From the NCBI RefSeq assembly GCF_014193585.1, contig NZ_BLXY01000003.1, positions 310,001-374,000 of the forward strand: DNA of 64,000 bases. Direction: 5' to 3'. The notes beneath the pieces are model-generated. The model ran no database searches. It was not told the DNA's origin and saw nothing but the letters and a program-made list of their open reading frames with translations. Below are positions 1-8,333 of the stretch, piece after piece. This DNA comes from Geomonas paludis (GTDB taxonomy: Bacteria > Desulfobacterota > Desulfuromonadia > Geobacterales > Geobacteraceae). A program made the translations under genes and the position numbers. Each line of letters opens with the position of its first letter. Position 1 is the stretch's first letter.

Positions 1-279
1 GAACTTCCTGAAAAAGGCCACGGCGTTGCCGGAGATCTCTTCCATGTCCTGGGCGTAGAAATCCACGGTGCGCTTCAGTGCCTGGTCCGCCTGCGCGGCC
101 TTGTTCAGCACCGGGTACAGTTGCGCGTCTTCCTTGCGCAGATGCGCGAGCAGCGTCGACTGCGCCGCCAGGAGGAGCCTGTGCGCCTCCTTGTTGGTGA
201 TGCTGGTATCCTTGACGCGGTTGAGCATATCCTCGATTGCCACGTGGTCCCGTTTCAACTCATCTATCAACCTTGCCAT
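1..279 (-). CDS. Hemerythrin-like HHE domain protein (partial, C-terminus off the left edge)
   Basis: The visible 93 residues begin MARLIDELKRDHVAIEDML and continue with LLAHLRKEDAQLYPVL. These are the two H-x-x-x-E type helices of the hemerythrin HHE family, which carry a di-iron centre that binds O2 or NO. The start ATG at 279 is preceded by a purine-rich ribosome site (GAGAGGTGGCAC). The reading frame is open to base 1, so the remaining helices are outside the window. The gene is divergent from the membrane protein at 590. A promoter with a -10 box TATACT and an FNR/HcpR-like palindrome lies upstream, which fits a role in oxygen or nitrosative stress. That role is inferred from family and promoter; the fold call is fairly safe. 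Confidence 0.85.
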   Translation of the reverse strand, partial: MARLIDELKRDHVAIEDMLNRVKDTSITNKEAHRLLLAAQSTLLAHLRKEDAQLYPVLNKAAQADQALKRTVDFYAQDMEEISGNAVAFFRKF

Positions 280-589
280 GTGCCACCTCTCCTACTCGGT
301 TTGTTTGTGGTCCGTCGGACTGTGTCCATGGATTCGAGTATAGACCGGTGCCCGGAAGGGGGGCTTGATGCAGGTCAAGAAAACGCGGAGCGCGTTGGGG
401 GAAGGAAGAACTCGTGGGGCCGGTCATCAGGGGGAGCCTGAAGTCACACCGGCACCGGCGCAATAAACATTGGAAAAGCGGTATTGGCATGCTAAAGTAC
501 CGCGCCTGTTAAGCAGTTCACATCCTTTTTTGAAGCGACCGGGCGTGCAACAAACCAGTTGATCCCAAGGCAGATGAGGTGTCGGAGCG
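280..589. other. Divergent intergenic region
   Basis: This 310-bp gap separates the hemerythrin gene (minus) from the membrane protein gene (plus). It holds the palindrome at 364-379 and the -10 box TATACT. On the plus side I see no convincing -35/-10 pair, only a Shine-Dalgarno-like GAGGTG a few bases before the GTG at 590. No small ORF with a credible ribosome site and no RNA gene was seen. Confidence 0.5.
364..379 (-). promoter_or_regulatory. FNR/HcpR-type palindrome upstream of the hemerythrin gene
   Basis: The palindrome CTTGATGCAGGTCAAG has perfect 5-bp arms (CTTGA/TCAAG). It differs by one base from the FNR consensus TTGAT-N4-ATCAA, and one half-site is TTGACC, as I recall for HcpR-like regulators. 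On the minus strand a -10 hexamer TATACT lies at 342-337, which puts the start of transcription near 330. The palindrome centre (371.5) is then at -41.5, the classical class II activator position of the CRP/FNR family. The regulator itself is not in the window. Confidence 0.5.
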
Positions 590-1999
590 GTGACGTCGGG
601 GAATGAAGTACAGGAGTTGCGAAGCAACAGGCTAACCGTCTGGATCATGCTGCTGTCAACAGCGGCCTACATCTGCGTATATATCATCCTGGGCTTCTAC
701 GCCCATCCTTCCGCTGACGATTTCAGTTTCGCCAACAAGGTGGTCAAGGAAGGCTTCATCGGCAGCCAGCGTTCCTGGTATCTTGCCTGGTGCGGACGCT
801 ACGCCAGCACTGCAGTTATCAGCGCTTTTCTGGCACTATTCACCATCCCTGAGAGCATTTGGCTGCTACCACTGTTCCTGATCGTGACGACCTGCGTCTC
901 GTTTGTCGTGCTGATGCTCACCATATGGGAGAGCCGGCAGGGGCTGCGGGTGCTGTGCGGCGGCTTGTTGCTGACCGCGCTCTATTTTTCCGGCCTTCCC
1001 TCCACGTCGGAAAACATGTACTGGCTGGCAGGGGGAATCACCTACCAACTGGGGAACGCGCTCTACGTCCTGCTGCTGGCGGCCCTGGTCAGACTGCACC
1101 GCTGTGACAAGGCGAACTGCATGAAACTCACGGTCGCTACCGGGGTTCTGGTCGCCATGATCGCGGGGATGAATGAGACCGTCATGCTGCTGCAGGCAGT
1201 CACCCTGATCGCCTCGTTGCTGATTTTCTTTGCCGGAAAAAGTCACCACCGGTACCACGTGCTGGTTCTTACCCTGATCAGCATCATGGGGGCGGCAATC
1301 GTCGCAGCAGCACCGGGGAATGCCGTGCGCTCCAGCTACTTTCCCATGGCGCATGACATCTTGTTCTCCCTCAGGGAATCGGCACGGTCGGCCGCGTCGA
1401 GCTTTCTTTCGTGGGGCAAGGCGCCAAGGCTATGGCTGGCAACCGTGCTGTGGATTGCAGGGACAGCTTCCGTCCCGCGCCGTACCGGGTTGAGAGTGCC
1501 TGCCATAGCCCCCGTTTCAGCAGGAGTTTTGTGGATTTCGGCTACGACCGCAACGTTCTTCCCGGCCTTTTGGAGCATGGGCTGCCCGCCGCCGGACCGG
1601 ACGCTGAGTATCTGTTACCTGCTGTTCGTCCTCGGCTGGTTTGCCACCGTGACTCTCATCGCCTATTGGCTCCCTCTTGATAAAGCGGATCTTCCCAGGG
1701 GCGGTTTCCACTTTATCGCCGCTCTCTTCGCCGCATACCTCTTCACGACCGGCAACGGCGCGAAAGCGCTCGGCGACCTGGCCATCGCTCCAGGTTACTC
1801 GAAACAGTTGAACGAGCGTTACCGGACCATGAGGATGTTTCGGGGGCAAAATGCCGAACTCGAGGTGCCCGTGCTGTCACACTATCCCCGCACGATCCAC
1901 ATTGCCGACATAGAACCTAAGAAGGAGGACTGGAAGAACATCGAATACGCGTCGTACTTCCACCTGAAGTCGATCGCGACGACGAAGCTAGCGCGGTGA
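590..1999 (+). CDS. Polytopic membrane protein, DUF6056/GT-C-like
   Basis: This 469-residue protein has about ten hydrophobic segments spread over its length. After the first one (near residues 15-32) comes YAHPSADDFSFAN. An acidic pair just after the first membrane segment is typical of GT-C glycosyltransferases and of the DUF6056 family, which is often found in polysaccharide loci. The start is GTG at 590 with GAGGTG upstream. The C-terminal 90 residues (from about FTTGNGAKALGDL) are soluble. It is the only plus-strand gene near the polysaccharide locus and converges on it, so it is not part of that operon. A role in adding sugars to a surface glycan is inference; no substrate can be named. 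Confidence 0.6.
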   Translation: MTSGNEVQELRSNRLTVWIMLLSTAAYICVYIILGFYAHPSADDFSFANKVVKEGFIGSQRSWYLAWCGRYASTAVISAFLALFTIPESIWLLPLFLIVTTCVSFVVLMLTIWESRQGLRVLCGGLLLTALYFSGLPSTSENMYWLAGGITYQLGNALYVLLLAALVRLHRCDKANCMKLTVATGVLVAMIAGMNETVMLLQAVTLIASLLIFFAGKSHHRYHVLVLTLISIMGAAIVAAAPGNAVRSSYFPMAHDILFSLRESARSAASSFLSWGKAPRLWLATVLWIAGTASVPRRTGLRVPAIAPVSAGVLWISATTATFFPAFWSMGCPPPDRTLSICYLLFVLGWFATVTLIAYWLPLDKADLPRGGFHFIAALFAAYLFTTGNGAKALGDLAIAPGYSKQLNERYRTMRMFRGQNAELEVPVLSHYPRTIHIADIEPKKEDWKNIEYASYFHLKSIATTKLAR

Positions 2000-2049
2000 T
2001 ACACGCCCCTCTTTCCATTAGAACCCGGCCGGGGTGACTTCCAGCCGGC

Positions 2050-3069
2050 TCACCGCGCCGGCCAACTCCTGTCGGAGTCGTAGCTGAGGCCGTTGTACGT
2101 GCGAAGATGCAGCAAAAGCAGTATCAGCTTGTCCAACTGGCTGGATAGAAGGCGCCGGAACCGCCCCCTGTTCTTCTGCGCAATGAGAAAGTTCTGCGCC
2201 CCGATGAGCGGTTCCAACCCGGGGTGCAGCAGCATCAGGTGGTAGGCGTAATCGCGCAGCCCGTAATTGATCAACAGCAACACGTACTTGGCCAGCCTTT
2301 CCGTGGCGATACCAGCCAGACAGTCCTCCCGCCGTCCGAACAGGGCATCCCCGAAGATGAGCTGCCCGCGCGACACCCCGTCGAAGACCGAAATTCTCTG
2401 CCCCATCACCCTGTTGAGGTACAGGAGATCGAACCCCTGGTCGTGCATGAATTTGAGCACGTCGTGGAACAGGGGCTGCCCCTGGTACATCTCCAGGAAC
2501 TCCACCTCGATCTCAACCATGCACGCCTTGGCAATGACGCCCTGTGCACCTTGCAGCACTTCCAGTTCCGATCCCTGGGTGTCCAGCTTCAGAAAGTCGG
2601 GAAGATCCATCCCCTCCCGTGCGTGCACTTCGTCCAGGGAGACGGTTTCCATCTCGATGGCAGCGTCGACCTCGAAGTCACCGCGGCGAAAGACGTCTTG
2701 GAACCTTTGCGCGGGCTTGTAACAGGAGCTCTCACCTCTTTCTTTAAAGAGGTTGAAGGGGGTCGTGCCGGAGCACCTGCCGATGAAGTAAGGAAGTGCA
2801 CGGAAACCGCGGTACGGATGCGGGAGGCGGTTCAGGCGCGCGCATTCCTCGGCGTCGGCGTCGAAGGCGTGGTAGAGGGTGCTGGAGAAAAACGGCGCCA
2901 ATTCATCGGGAGCGGAACCGCGAGCGCCCACATCGCACACCACCAGCGGGTGGTCCCGCAGGAATTTCTGTGCTCTCTCCCAAAGCCGTATCTGCCAGTT
3001 CAGGTTGTAGGGCAGCACGGCGCCGTAGTGATTGACGTGCCTGAACAGCGCATCGAATAGAAATTTCAT
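2050..3069 (-). CDS. FkbM-family SAM methyltransferase
   Basis: 339 residues. Motif I is VVCDVGARGSAPDEL near residues 43-57. The FkbM signature FLKLDTQGSELEVLQGA lies near residues 159-175 and is followed by an EIEVEF strand. FkbM enzymes O-methylate sugars or other small acceptors using S-adenosylmethionine. The C-terminal third, from about residue 230, is outside the core fold and may hold the acceptor-specific region. The ATG at 3069 overlaps the stop of the GT9 gene by 4 nt. It is the last gene of the long minus-strand polysaccharide operon. No T-rich terminator was recognised in the 50 bp between its stop and the convergent gene at 1999. It probably methylates a residue of the glycan, perhaps as a capping step; that is inference. 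Confidence 0.85.
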   Translation of the reverse strand: MKFLFDALFRHVNHYGAVLPYNLNWQIRLWERAQKFLRDHPLVVCDVGARGSAPDELAPFFSSTLYHAFDADAEECARLNRLPHPYRGFRALPYFIGRCSGTTPFNLFKERGESSCYKPAQRFQDVFRRGDFEVDAAIEMETVSLDEVHAREGMDLPDFLKLDTQGSELEVLQGAQGVIAKACMVEIEVEFLEMYQGQPLFHDVLKFMHDQGFDLLYLNRVMGQRISVFDGVSRGQLIFGDALFGRREDCLAGIATERLAKYVLLLINYGLRDYAYHLMLLHPGLEPLIGAQNFLIAQKNRGRFRRLLSSQLDKLILLLLHLRTYNGLSYDSDRSWPAR

Positions 3070-4247
3070 AACACCCCTTCCCGGTTAAGCAGCTCCCCGG
3101 CAGCCCGCCAGACCTCGTCCACCGTCACCCGCTCAAGACAGGGAGCGACCGTCCCCTGGCAGGGATGGATGCAGTCCCAGTTGCAGTTGAAACACTCCAT
3201 GCGCTGAAAGAGGGTGACCGGCAGCGCGCGGCGGTCGGCGTCCAGTTCGGGGTACGGCACGAAGCGCCCGAAGTGACCGCCGCCCGCCAGGCAGATGGAG
3301 CTGGTACCGACCGCAGCGGCTATGTGAATGGAACTGCTCTCATTGCCCAGCACCATGACCGCGTCCCTGATCAGGGCGCAGAATTCGGGAAGCGTGGTGA
3401 CGCCGGTGCGATCTTCCACCTCTGCCTGCCCCTGCAGCAGTTGCTGCAGTTGCCGCCCGACAGGCTCCTCGCCGGGAGCACCGCAGATGACCGCTTTCAA
3501 ACGGTAACGGTCCCAGATCATGCGCATCACCGCTGCAAAATTCTCCACCGGCCACTGTCTCATGGCGCGACCCGCGCCGGGAACCACGACGTAGTACGGC
3601 TGCGGGAACGCTACAGCAAGGGCAGGAACTTCCAGGCGCGAGAGCCGCGGGGAAAACTGGGCCAGGCCAAGCCCGCGCACGAACTCGGCATTGCGTTCCA
3701 ATTCCATCATGGTGCCGCGCCGGGCGGGAAGCAGGCGGGTGTACCAGCGGTTGCTGATGCGCTTTTCCCATTGCCTCTGGTTGGCGAGGTCGCCCTCGGA
3801 GCCGATGCGCTCACGGGCGCCGCAGACGCGGATCACGGCATCGTCATAGGGGAAATGCCGGGAACAGGTCGGGTTGATGGCAATGTCCCAGCGCCGGGAG
3901 CGGAGCCGGCGCCAGAGGTTGCAGCGATACCCCGGACTGTTGTGGAACTGCTTCAAATCGACCCCGATGACCTCGTCGAAACAGGGCTGCAGGGCGGCGA
4001 GATCGCTCCAGAGGGCGTTGCCCAGAAGGACCAGCCGGTAACGATCGGGGGGGAACAGCCGGCGCAGCGCGGCAGCGGCATCGAGCCAGAGCACGAAGTC
4101 GCCGATGGCATCGAGCCGAACCAGCAGCACCTCGGCCTTGTCCGGCTGCCGGGCCGCGCGCGGGGAGAGCGCCATCAGGCCATCGAGCAGGAAATTGCGC
4201 GCGAGGACGGCACGCTTGCGCCAGTTGTGGGAAGGGGAAGCTGTCAT
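3066..4247 (-). CDS. Glycosyltransferase family 9 (heptosyltransferase-like)
   Basis: 393 residues with the GT-B fold of ADP-heptose:LPS heptosyltransferases. The N-terminal motif is VLLVRLDAIGDFVLW. The middle motif is VVPGAGRAMRQWPVENFAAV, and the C-terminal donor-site region is LGNESSSIHIAAAVGTSSI followed by GGGHFGRFVPY. A cysteine-rich stretch near the C-terminus (ECFNCNWDC with two more Cys soon after) recurs in the GT9 module of the 1240-residue protein of this locus. The enzyme should transfer heptose or a related sugar from a nucleotide donor at the cytoplasmic face. It is followed by the FkbM gene with a 4-nt overlap and sits 39 bp after the GT2-like gene. Sugar specificity cannot be read from the sequence. 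Confidence 0.85.
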   Translation of the reverse strand: MTASPSHNWRKRAVLARNFLLDGLMALSPRAARQPDKAEVLLVRLDAIGDFVLWLDAAAALRRLFPPDRYRLVLLGNALWSDLAALQPCFDEVIGVDLKQFHNSPGYRCNLWRRLRSRRWDIAINPTCSRHFPYDDAVIRVCGARERIGSEGDLANQRQWEKRISNRWYTRLLPARRGTMMELERNAEFVRGLGLAQFSPRLSRLEVPALAVAFPQPYYVVVPGAGRAMRQWPVENFAAVMRMIWDRYRLKAVICGAPGEEPVGRQLQQLLQGQAEVEDRTGVTTLPEFCALIRDAVMVLGNESSSIHIAAAVGTSSICLAGGGHFGRFVPYPELDADRRALPVTLFQRMECFNCNWDCIHPCQGTVAPCLERVTVDEVWRAAGELLNREGVL

Positions 4248-4286
4248 ATCAATCCCGGCCTCGTGACCGTTGGTAGAGCACCTGGT

Positions 4287-5225
4287 TCACTCCCGTCCGG
4301 CCAGCTTGCGCAAGCGCGCCTTGACCGCGGCGAGCAGGCGAGCCAGGAAGGGATACTCGCGGTACTGCGTTTTCAGCGTGTAGGCGTCGGCGACGGCATC
4401 GGGCGCGATCACGGCTGGATGGACCAGGGGAAACCGGACCGCCTGCACCGGCATGTCGGCGTACTTGTTGGGGACCGGGGTATGGGTGGCGCCGGGACCA
4501 AAACCGATGTTGGAGACCAGGTTGACCGCCGGGATGACGGAGAGCAGACCGTGGCGCCAGCAGGAGAGCGTCCATTGGCAATCCCAGGTGTCGATCTCAC
4601 CCGACGCGACCCGGTCCAGCACGTCGCTCCAGTAGGCGGCCTGCTTGCGGCCGGAAAGGATCCCGTTCAGCGCTCCCGCGTCGCGGAATGCCGGCCAGTG
4701 GGCCATTTCTTTGTCATTTTGAAGCCACGCCCGCCGCCAGGTCGCCCACCCCCAGATATGGTTGAAACGGGAATAGTAGTAGCTCTCCGCGATGCGGTGA
4801 CGGCCGAACTGGAAGTTCACCCCGGCGATCTGGCCGATGCGGGGCTCATTGCGGTAGCGCGCCAGGAGCTCCCGGCAAAACGGGAAAAAGGAGGGGTGCG
4901 GGAGACAGTCGTCCTCGAGGATGATCGCCTCCTCGACCTGGCTGAAAACCCAGTCGAGACCGCTGGAGACCCGGCGCCGGCAGCCGAGATTTTCTTCGGA
5001 AAACTCGGTCCGCACCTCGCACTCCCAGTCGACCGCGTCGAACACCTGCCTCACCTGCGCGCAAAGCTCCGCCTCGCCGGCGCGGTCGCGGGGACCGTCG
5101 GCGATGACCAGCAGCTGACGGGGACGGGCCGCGCGCACGGCTTCGAAAACGAGGCTGGTGCAATCGGGGCGGTTGAAGACCATCATCACCACCGGCGTAT
5201 CCAGTTGCCAGGGAGTCATCGCCAT
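4287..5225 (-). CDS. GT-A glycosyltransferase, HlpA-like/GT2-like
   Basis: 312 residues. The N-terminus TPVVMMVFNRPDCTSLVFEA opens a GT-A fold. AIILEDDCLPHPSFF carries the acidic metal/nucleotide motif (EDD), and FNHIWGWATWRRAW is a conserved tryptophan-rich block. This architecture is often annotated as hemolytic protein HlpA-like and belongs to nucleotide-diphospho-sugar transferases. It lies between a methyltransferase gene (6 bp upstream) and the GT9 gene (39 bp downstream) in the same operon. It is likely a cytoplasmic sugar transferase building the exported glycan. Donor and acceptor are unknown. Confidence 0.75.
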   Translation of the reverse strand: MAMTPWQLDTPVVMMVFNRPDCTSLVFEAVRAARPRQLLVIADGPRDRAGEAELCAQVRQVFDAVDWECEVRTEFSEENLGCRRRVSSGLDWVFSQVEEAIILEDDCLPHPSFFPFCRELLARYRNEPRIGQIAGVNFQFGRHRIAESYYYSRFNHIWGWATWRRAWLQNDKEMAHWPAFRDAGALNGILSGRKQAAYWSDVLDRVASGEIDTWDCQWTLSCWRHGLLSVIPAVNLVSNIGFGPGATHTPVPNKYADMPVQAVRFPLVHPAVIAPDAVADAYTLKTQYREYPFLARLLAAVKARLRKLAGRE

Positions 5226-5231
5226 TGCAGG

Positions 5232-6071
5232 TTACCTCGACGCATCGCGGAAATGAAAGTCGGCCGCCATGTCGGCAGTTTTGCGGGCCGCCACGGTGAT
5301 GTTCCCCCTGAGCCGGGGAAAGATCCGGTACAACAGGCGCGCGGGGAAACTCGGGCGGTGCGTGGTGAAAAAACCGAGGCTTTCCACGGAGAAACCGCAG
5401 GTGAGCACCAGGTCCCTCAACTCCTCGGCGGTGTATTCACGCCAGTGGATGCCGACGATCATGTTGCGGTCGCGCCCCAGTTGCGCGGCGAAGTCGCCGA
5501 TGGGGTTGTGAATGGAGCGCCCGGCCATGAGCTTCACCCGGTTGACCAGGGACGCCTGGTTGGGAAGCGACAGGTAGAAGGCCCCTTCTCTGCGCAGCAC
5601 GCGGTTCACCTCGGCGACCACGGGGAGCGGGTTGAAATTGAGATGCTCCAGCGTCTCGCACATGATCACCGTGTCGAAGCTTGCGGAAGCGAGCGGCAGC
5701 GCATAGTCGCGCAGGTTGGCCGACGCCGTCGTCACGCCGTAGCGCCGGTAGCGCGCCAGCACCCGCTCGTTGCCCATGAATTCAGGGATGTCGAGCGCGG
5801 TGACCGAGAAGCCCAGCCGCGCCAGGGCACAGCTGACCACGCCCAGAAAGGCGCCGATCTCCAGGATCCGGATCTCCTGCCGGGGGCGCTGCGCCTTATC
5901 GGCCAGCGCCACGATGTCGTACAGGGTGCGCAGGTAGGAGCAGCGGGAATGCTCGAGGTAGACCGACTCCCCCTCCCCTTCTCCCAGGTCGAGCAGGTCC
6001 ACCGGCTCCGCGCGCAATTCGCGGATCACCGCATCGAGCGTACTCTCCACTTCTGGTTCCATCCGGTGCAT
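5232..6071 (-). CDS. Class I SAM-dependent methyltransferase
   Basis: 279 residues from the ATG at 6071. This start has AGGAG eight bases upstream; a longer reading to 6119 overlaps the GT4 gene and has no ribosome site, so it was rejected. Motif I is ILEIGAFLGVVSCAL, followed by TALDIPEF, and motif IV is FDTVIMCETLEHLNF. That is a Methyltransf_11-type enzyme. The C-terminal part has basic and hydrophobic residues (YRIFPRLRGNITVAARK). It starts a few bases after the GT4 stop and ends 6 bp before the HlpA-like gene. It probably methylates a sugar residue or lipid-linked intermediate of the glycan. Target unknown. Confidence 0.8.
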   Translation of the reverse strand: MHRMEPEVESTLDAVIRELRAEPVDLLDLGEGEGESVYLEHSRCSYLRTLYDIVALADKAQRPRQEIRILEIGAFLGVVSCALARLGFSVTALDIPEFMGNERVLARYRRYGVTTASANLRDYALPLASASFDTVIMCETLEHLNFNPLPVVAEVNRVLRREGAFYLSLPNQASLVNRVKLMAGRSIHNPIGDFAAQLGRDRNMIVGIHWREYTAEELRDLVLTCGFSVESLGFFTTHRPSFPARLLYRIFPRLRGNITVAARKTADMAADFHFRDASR

Positions 6072-6075
6072 ATCA

Positions 6076-7308
6076 TCAACTCCTGGCTGCAGGCGGGGCC
6101 TGGCAGCCGCAAAAATCAAGGTAACGATCGACGACCGCCGCGGCGGAAAAACGTTCTCGCGCCATCCGCAGCGCGTTGTGCCCCATCTCTTGGCAGGTAG
6201 CGGGGTCGAGCAAGCGGGCGGCGGCGTCGGTCAGCGCCGCCACGTCGGGACAGGGGACGCAGAAACCGTTGACGCCGTCGCTGACGATCTCTGCGTTGCC
6301 CCCCACGGCGAAAACGGCCATGGGGAGCCCGCAGAAGACCGCCTCCAGTATCGCCATGCTGAAGTTCTCGATCAGGGTGGGCGAGATGCCGAAGCTGCAC
6401 GACTTCAGATAGGCGACGTTGACCTCGTTGTCGACGTGACCGGGTGCCAAGATGCGGACGTTGTCCGGTAGCGCGAGCAGTTCACGGGACAGCTCGGGCG
6501 GGATGGCGCCGGACAGGTAGAAGCCGATGGCACCGGGGCAGCCCCGCCCCACCCTGCCGACGATGTCGGCGACGAAACGCGCGCCCTTGAGGACGCTCCC
6601 CGCGGAGGGTATGTACACCACCGGGGCATGCGCCGGCAATCCCATTTCCGGGCGCGGGTCGCGCGCCGGCACCCTCTCGACAAAGGCGGCGTCGAGCGGG
6701 TTGTGAATGGTGGTGACCGGCCCGTCGAAACGGAAGGTTTCCCTGAAGACGCGCTCCATGTAGGCCGAGGGCGCGACCACCCCGTCCACCTTGCGCAGGA
6801 CCCGCTGTTCCAGCGCGACCGCCCGCTGCACGTCGATGGGGCAGAAGTCGCCGATCAGGGGCGTTGCCATGAAGCGGGCGGGGTTGTGATGGGCGACCAT
6901 GGTGACCCGGGCATGCCCCTGGTCCAGAAACAGCCCCGGTGCGCAGTGGTCGGGGATGATGATCCGGTCCGGCCCGAGCCGGCGCAGCGCCCGGTTCATG
7001 CGCAGCACGCCGGGGACGGCGCACAGGATGTCGGCCAGGTGATAGGCGAGCCGCTTCGATCCCTGGCTTTTCAAGTACAGCGCCGAGCAGAGGGCCAGCA
7101 GGGAGCGCTCGCGCCGCGAGGCGCCAAAGCGCAGGATCTCGGGGTCCGGGATGTGCCTCTCCCGCTCGTCGAAGGTCAACAGCGTCGCGTCGAGCCCCCG
7201 CTCGCGCAGCAGGCGGTAGAGCTGGTAATGAGAGCTGGTGACGCCGCCGGCGCCGTGCGGCGGCGCGGTGGGAGCGACTACAGCTATTTTCATCGCGACC
7301 CGGCTCAT
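6076..7308 (-). CDS. Glycosyltransferase family 4
   Basis: 410 residues with a GT-B fold. The N-terminal glycine-rich loop is VVAPTAPPHGAGGVTSSH. The C-terminal donor-binding block has ISPTLIENFSMAILEA, the E-x7-E motif of retaining GT4 enzymes, followed by GNAEIVSDGVNGF. The ATG at 7308 overlaps the stop of the upstream GT2 gene by 4 nt; an internal ATG at 7293 is a possible alternative. It should transfer a sugar from a nucleotide donor to the growing lipid-linked chain in the cytoplasm. The sugar is not predictable. It belongs to the stretch 6076-10461, where a GT4, a GT2, a GT11 and a second GT4 gene all overlap, which suggests a co-translated assembly set. Confidence 0.88.
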   Translation of the reverse strand: MSRVAMKIAVVAPTAPPHGAGGVTSSHYQLYRLLRERGLDATLLTFDERERHIPDPEILRFGASRRERSLLALCSALYLKSQGSKRLAYHLADILCAVPGVLRMNRALRRLGPDRIIIPDHCAPGLFLDQGHARVTMVAHHNPARFMATPLIGDFCPIDVQRAVALEQRVLRKVDGVVAPSAYMERVFRETFRFDGPVTTIHNPLDAAFVERVPARDPRPEMGLPAHAPVVYIPSAGSVLKGARFVADIVGRVGRGCPGAIGFYLSGAIPPELSRELLALPDNVRILAPGHVDNEVNVAYLKSCSFGISPTLIENFSMAILEAVFCGLPMAVFAVGGNAEIVSDGVNGFCVPCPDVAALTDAAARLLDPATCQEMGHNALRMARERFSAAAVVDRYLDFCGCQAPPAARS

Positions 7309-8333
7309 CTCTCTCCCCGGCGCAGCAGCGCGCTCAACGCGAAAATCAGGCGGTCCCGCAGCGGCAGCTGCAGCGCACCCGCCAGGGGAGAGCGGAAGAA
7401 GCAGCGGTAGGCGGCCATGCCGGCCGGGGCGGCGATAAAGCAGACCTGGTACCAGCGTCTCGCCAGCACCGGTTCCAGTACCGCCGGCGGCACCAGTTGA
7501 CGCTCGCGGTTTGCCTGCAGCAGTTTCAGCAGCCAGGCCTGGGCCCGGTCCAGGAAGGCGGTATCGGCCTCGACCCGCCAGGAGGCGAGGGCTTCGTGCA
7601 GTGCAAGCTCGGCGTCGGTGACATCGAGGTGGAGCCCGGCCAGCAGGCGCCGGCGCACCCTCGCCCCTGTCTCCCTCTGTGTCGTGTTTTCCCGCTGTCC
7701 CACGCTCTGGTCATGCAGGCGGTAGCACAGCAGCACCTCGCCGAGATTCGCGAAGCGCCAGGTGTCCAGCATGCGCGTCCACAGTTCGTAGTCCTCCGCG
7801 TGCGGGAAGTCGCGGTCGTAGCGCACGGTCCCGTCGAGCAGCACGCTGCGGCGCAGCATCACCGTGGGATGGTAGATGACGTTCTCGAACAGGAACCAGG
7901 ACCTGATCTCGCTATCCTCGAGGGGCGCCTGCCACAGCGTGGCGCCGCGCCCGTCGAAGGCCTCCATCCACCCGCCGCAGACGTCGATGCCGGGATTGGC
8001 GTCCAGGAAATCGACCTGGCGCTGCAGCCGGTCGGGGAGACTGACATCGTCGGCGTCCATGCGCGCGACATACCGGCCGGCAGCGGCTGCGAAGCCGAGG
8101 TTGAGCGCACCGACCACGCCCCGGTTCACCCCGTCGCCCAGGAGCCTCATGCGGGGATCGCTGAAAGAGCGCAGCACCGCGGCGCTGTCGTCGGTCGAAC
8201 CGTCGTCTACCACGAGGAATTCGAAGTCGGTGAAGCTCTGCCGCAGGATGCTGTCGATCGCCTCGGCGACGAAGCGGCCGCCGTTGTAGACCGGCATCAC
8301 GACGCTGACTTTGGGCGCAGTGGTAGCCGTCAT
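7305..8333 (-). CDS. Glycosyltransferase family 2
   Basis: 342 residues from the ATG at 8333, which overlaps the GT11 stop by 4 nt. An N-terminal extension read further upstream is out-of-frame coding of GT11 and was rejected. KVSVVMPVYNGGRFVAEAID is the typical GT2 start. VVDDGSTDDSAAVL binds nucleotide, and VARMDADDVSLPDRL is the metal-binding DxD region. HAEDYELWTRML carries the catalytic-base block. This is an inverting GT-A enzyme working at the inner face of the membrane. The last 60 residues contain a hydrophobic basic region (FIAAPAGMAAYRCFFR) that may touch the membrane. It is part of the coupled glycosyltransferase set. Confidence 0.88.
   Translation of the reverse strand: MTATTAPKVSVVMPVYNGGRFVAEAIDSILRQSFTDFEFLVVDDGSTDDSAAVLRSFSDPRMRLLGDGVNRGVVGALNLGFAAAAGRYVARMDADDVSLPDRLQRQVDFLDANPGIDVCGGWMEAFDGRGATLWQAPLEDSEIRSWFLFENVIYHPTVMLRRSVLLDGTVRYDRDFPHAEDYELWTRMLDTWRFANLGEVLLCYRLHDQSVGQRENTTQRETGARVRRRLLAGLHLDVTDAELALHEALASWRVEADTAFLDRAQAWLLKLLQANRERQLVPPAVLEPVLARRWYQVCFIAAPAGMAAYRCFFRSPLAGALQLPLRDRLIFALSALLRRGER

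Noticed and set aside
2000-2049. Terminator between the convergent genes at 1999 and 2050
   Set aside because: Only a short GGTGA/TCACC inverted repeat without a T run was found.
3165-6200. 1011-residue open frame on the plus strand
   Set aside because: It is antisense to four well-supported minus-strand genes with clear family motifs, has no ribosome site and no domain. High G+C leaves long antisense frames open.
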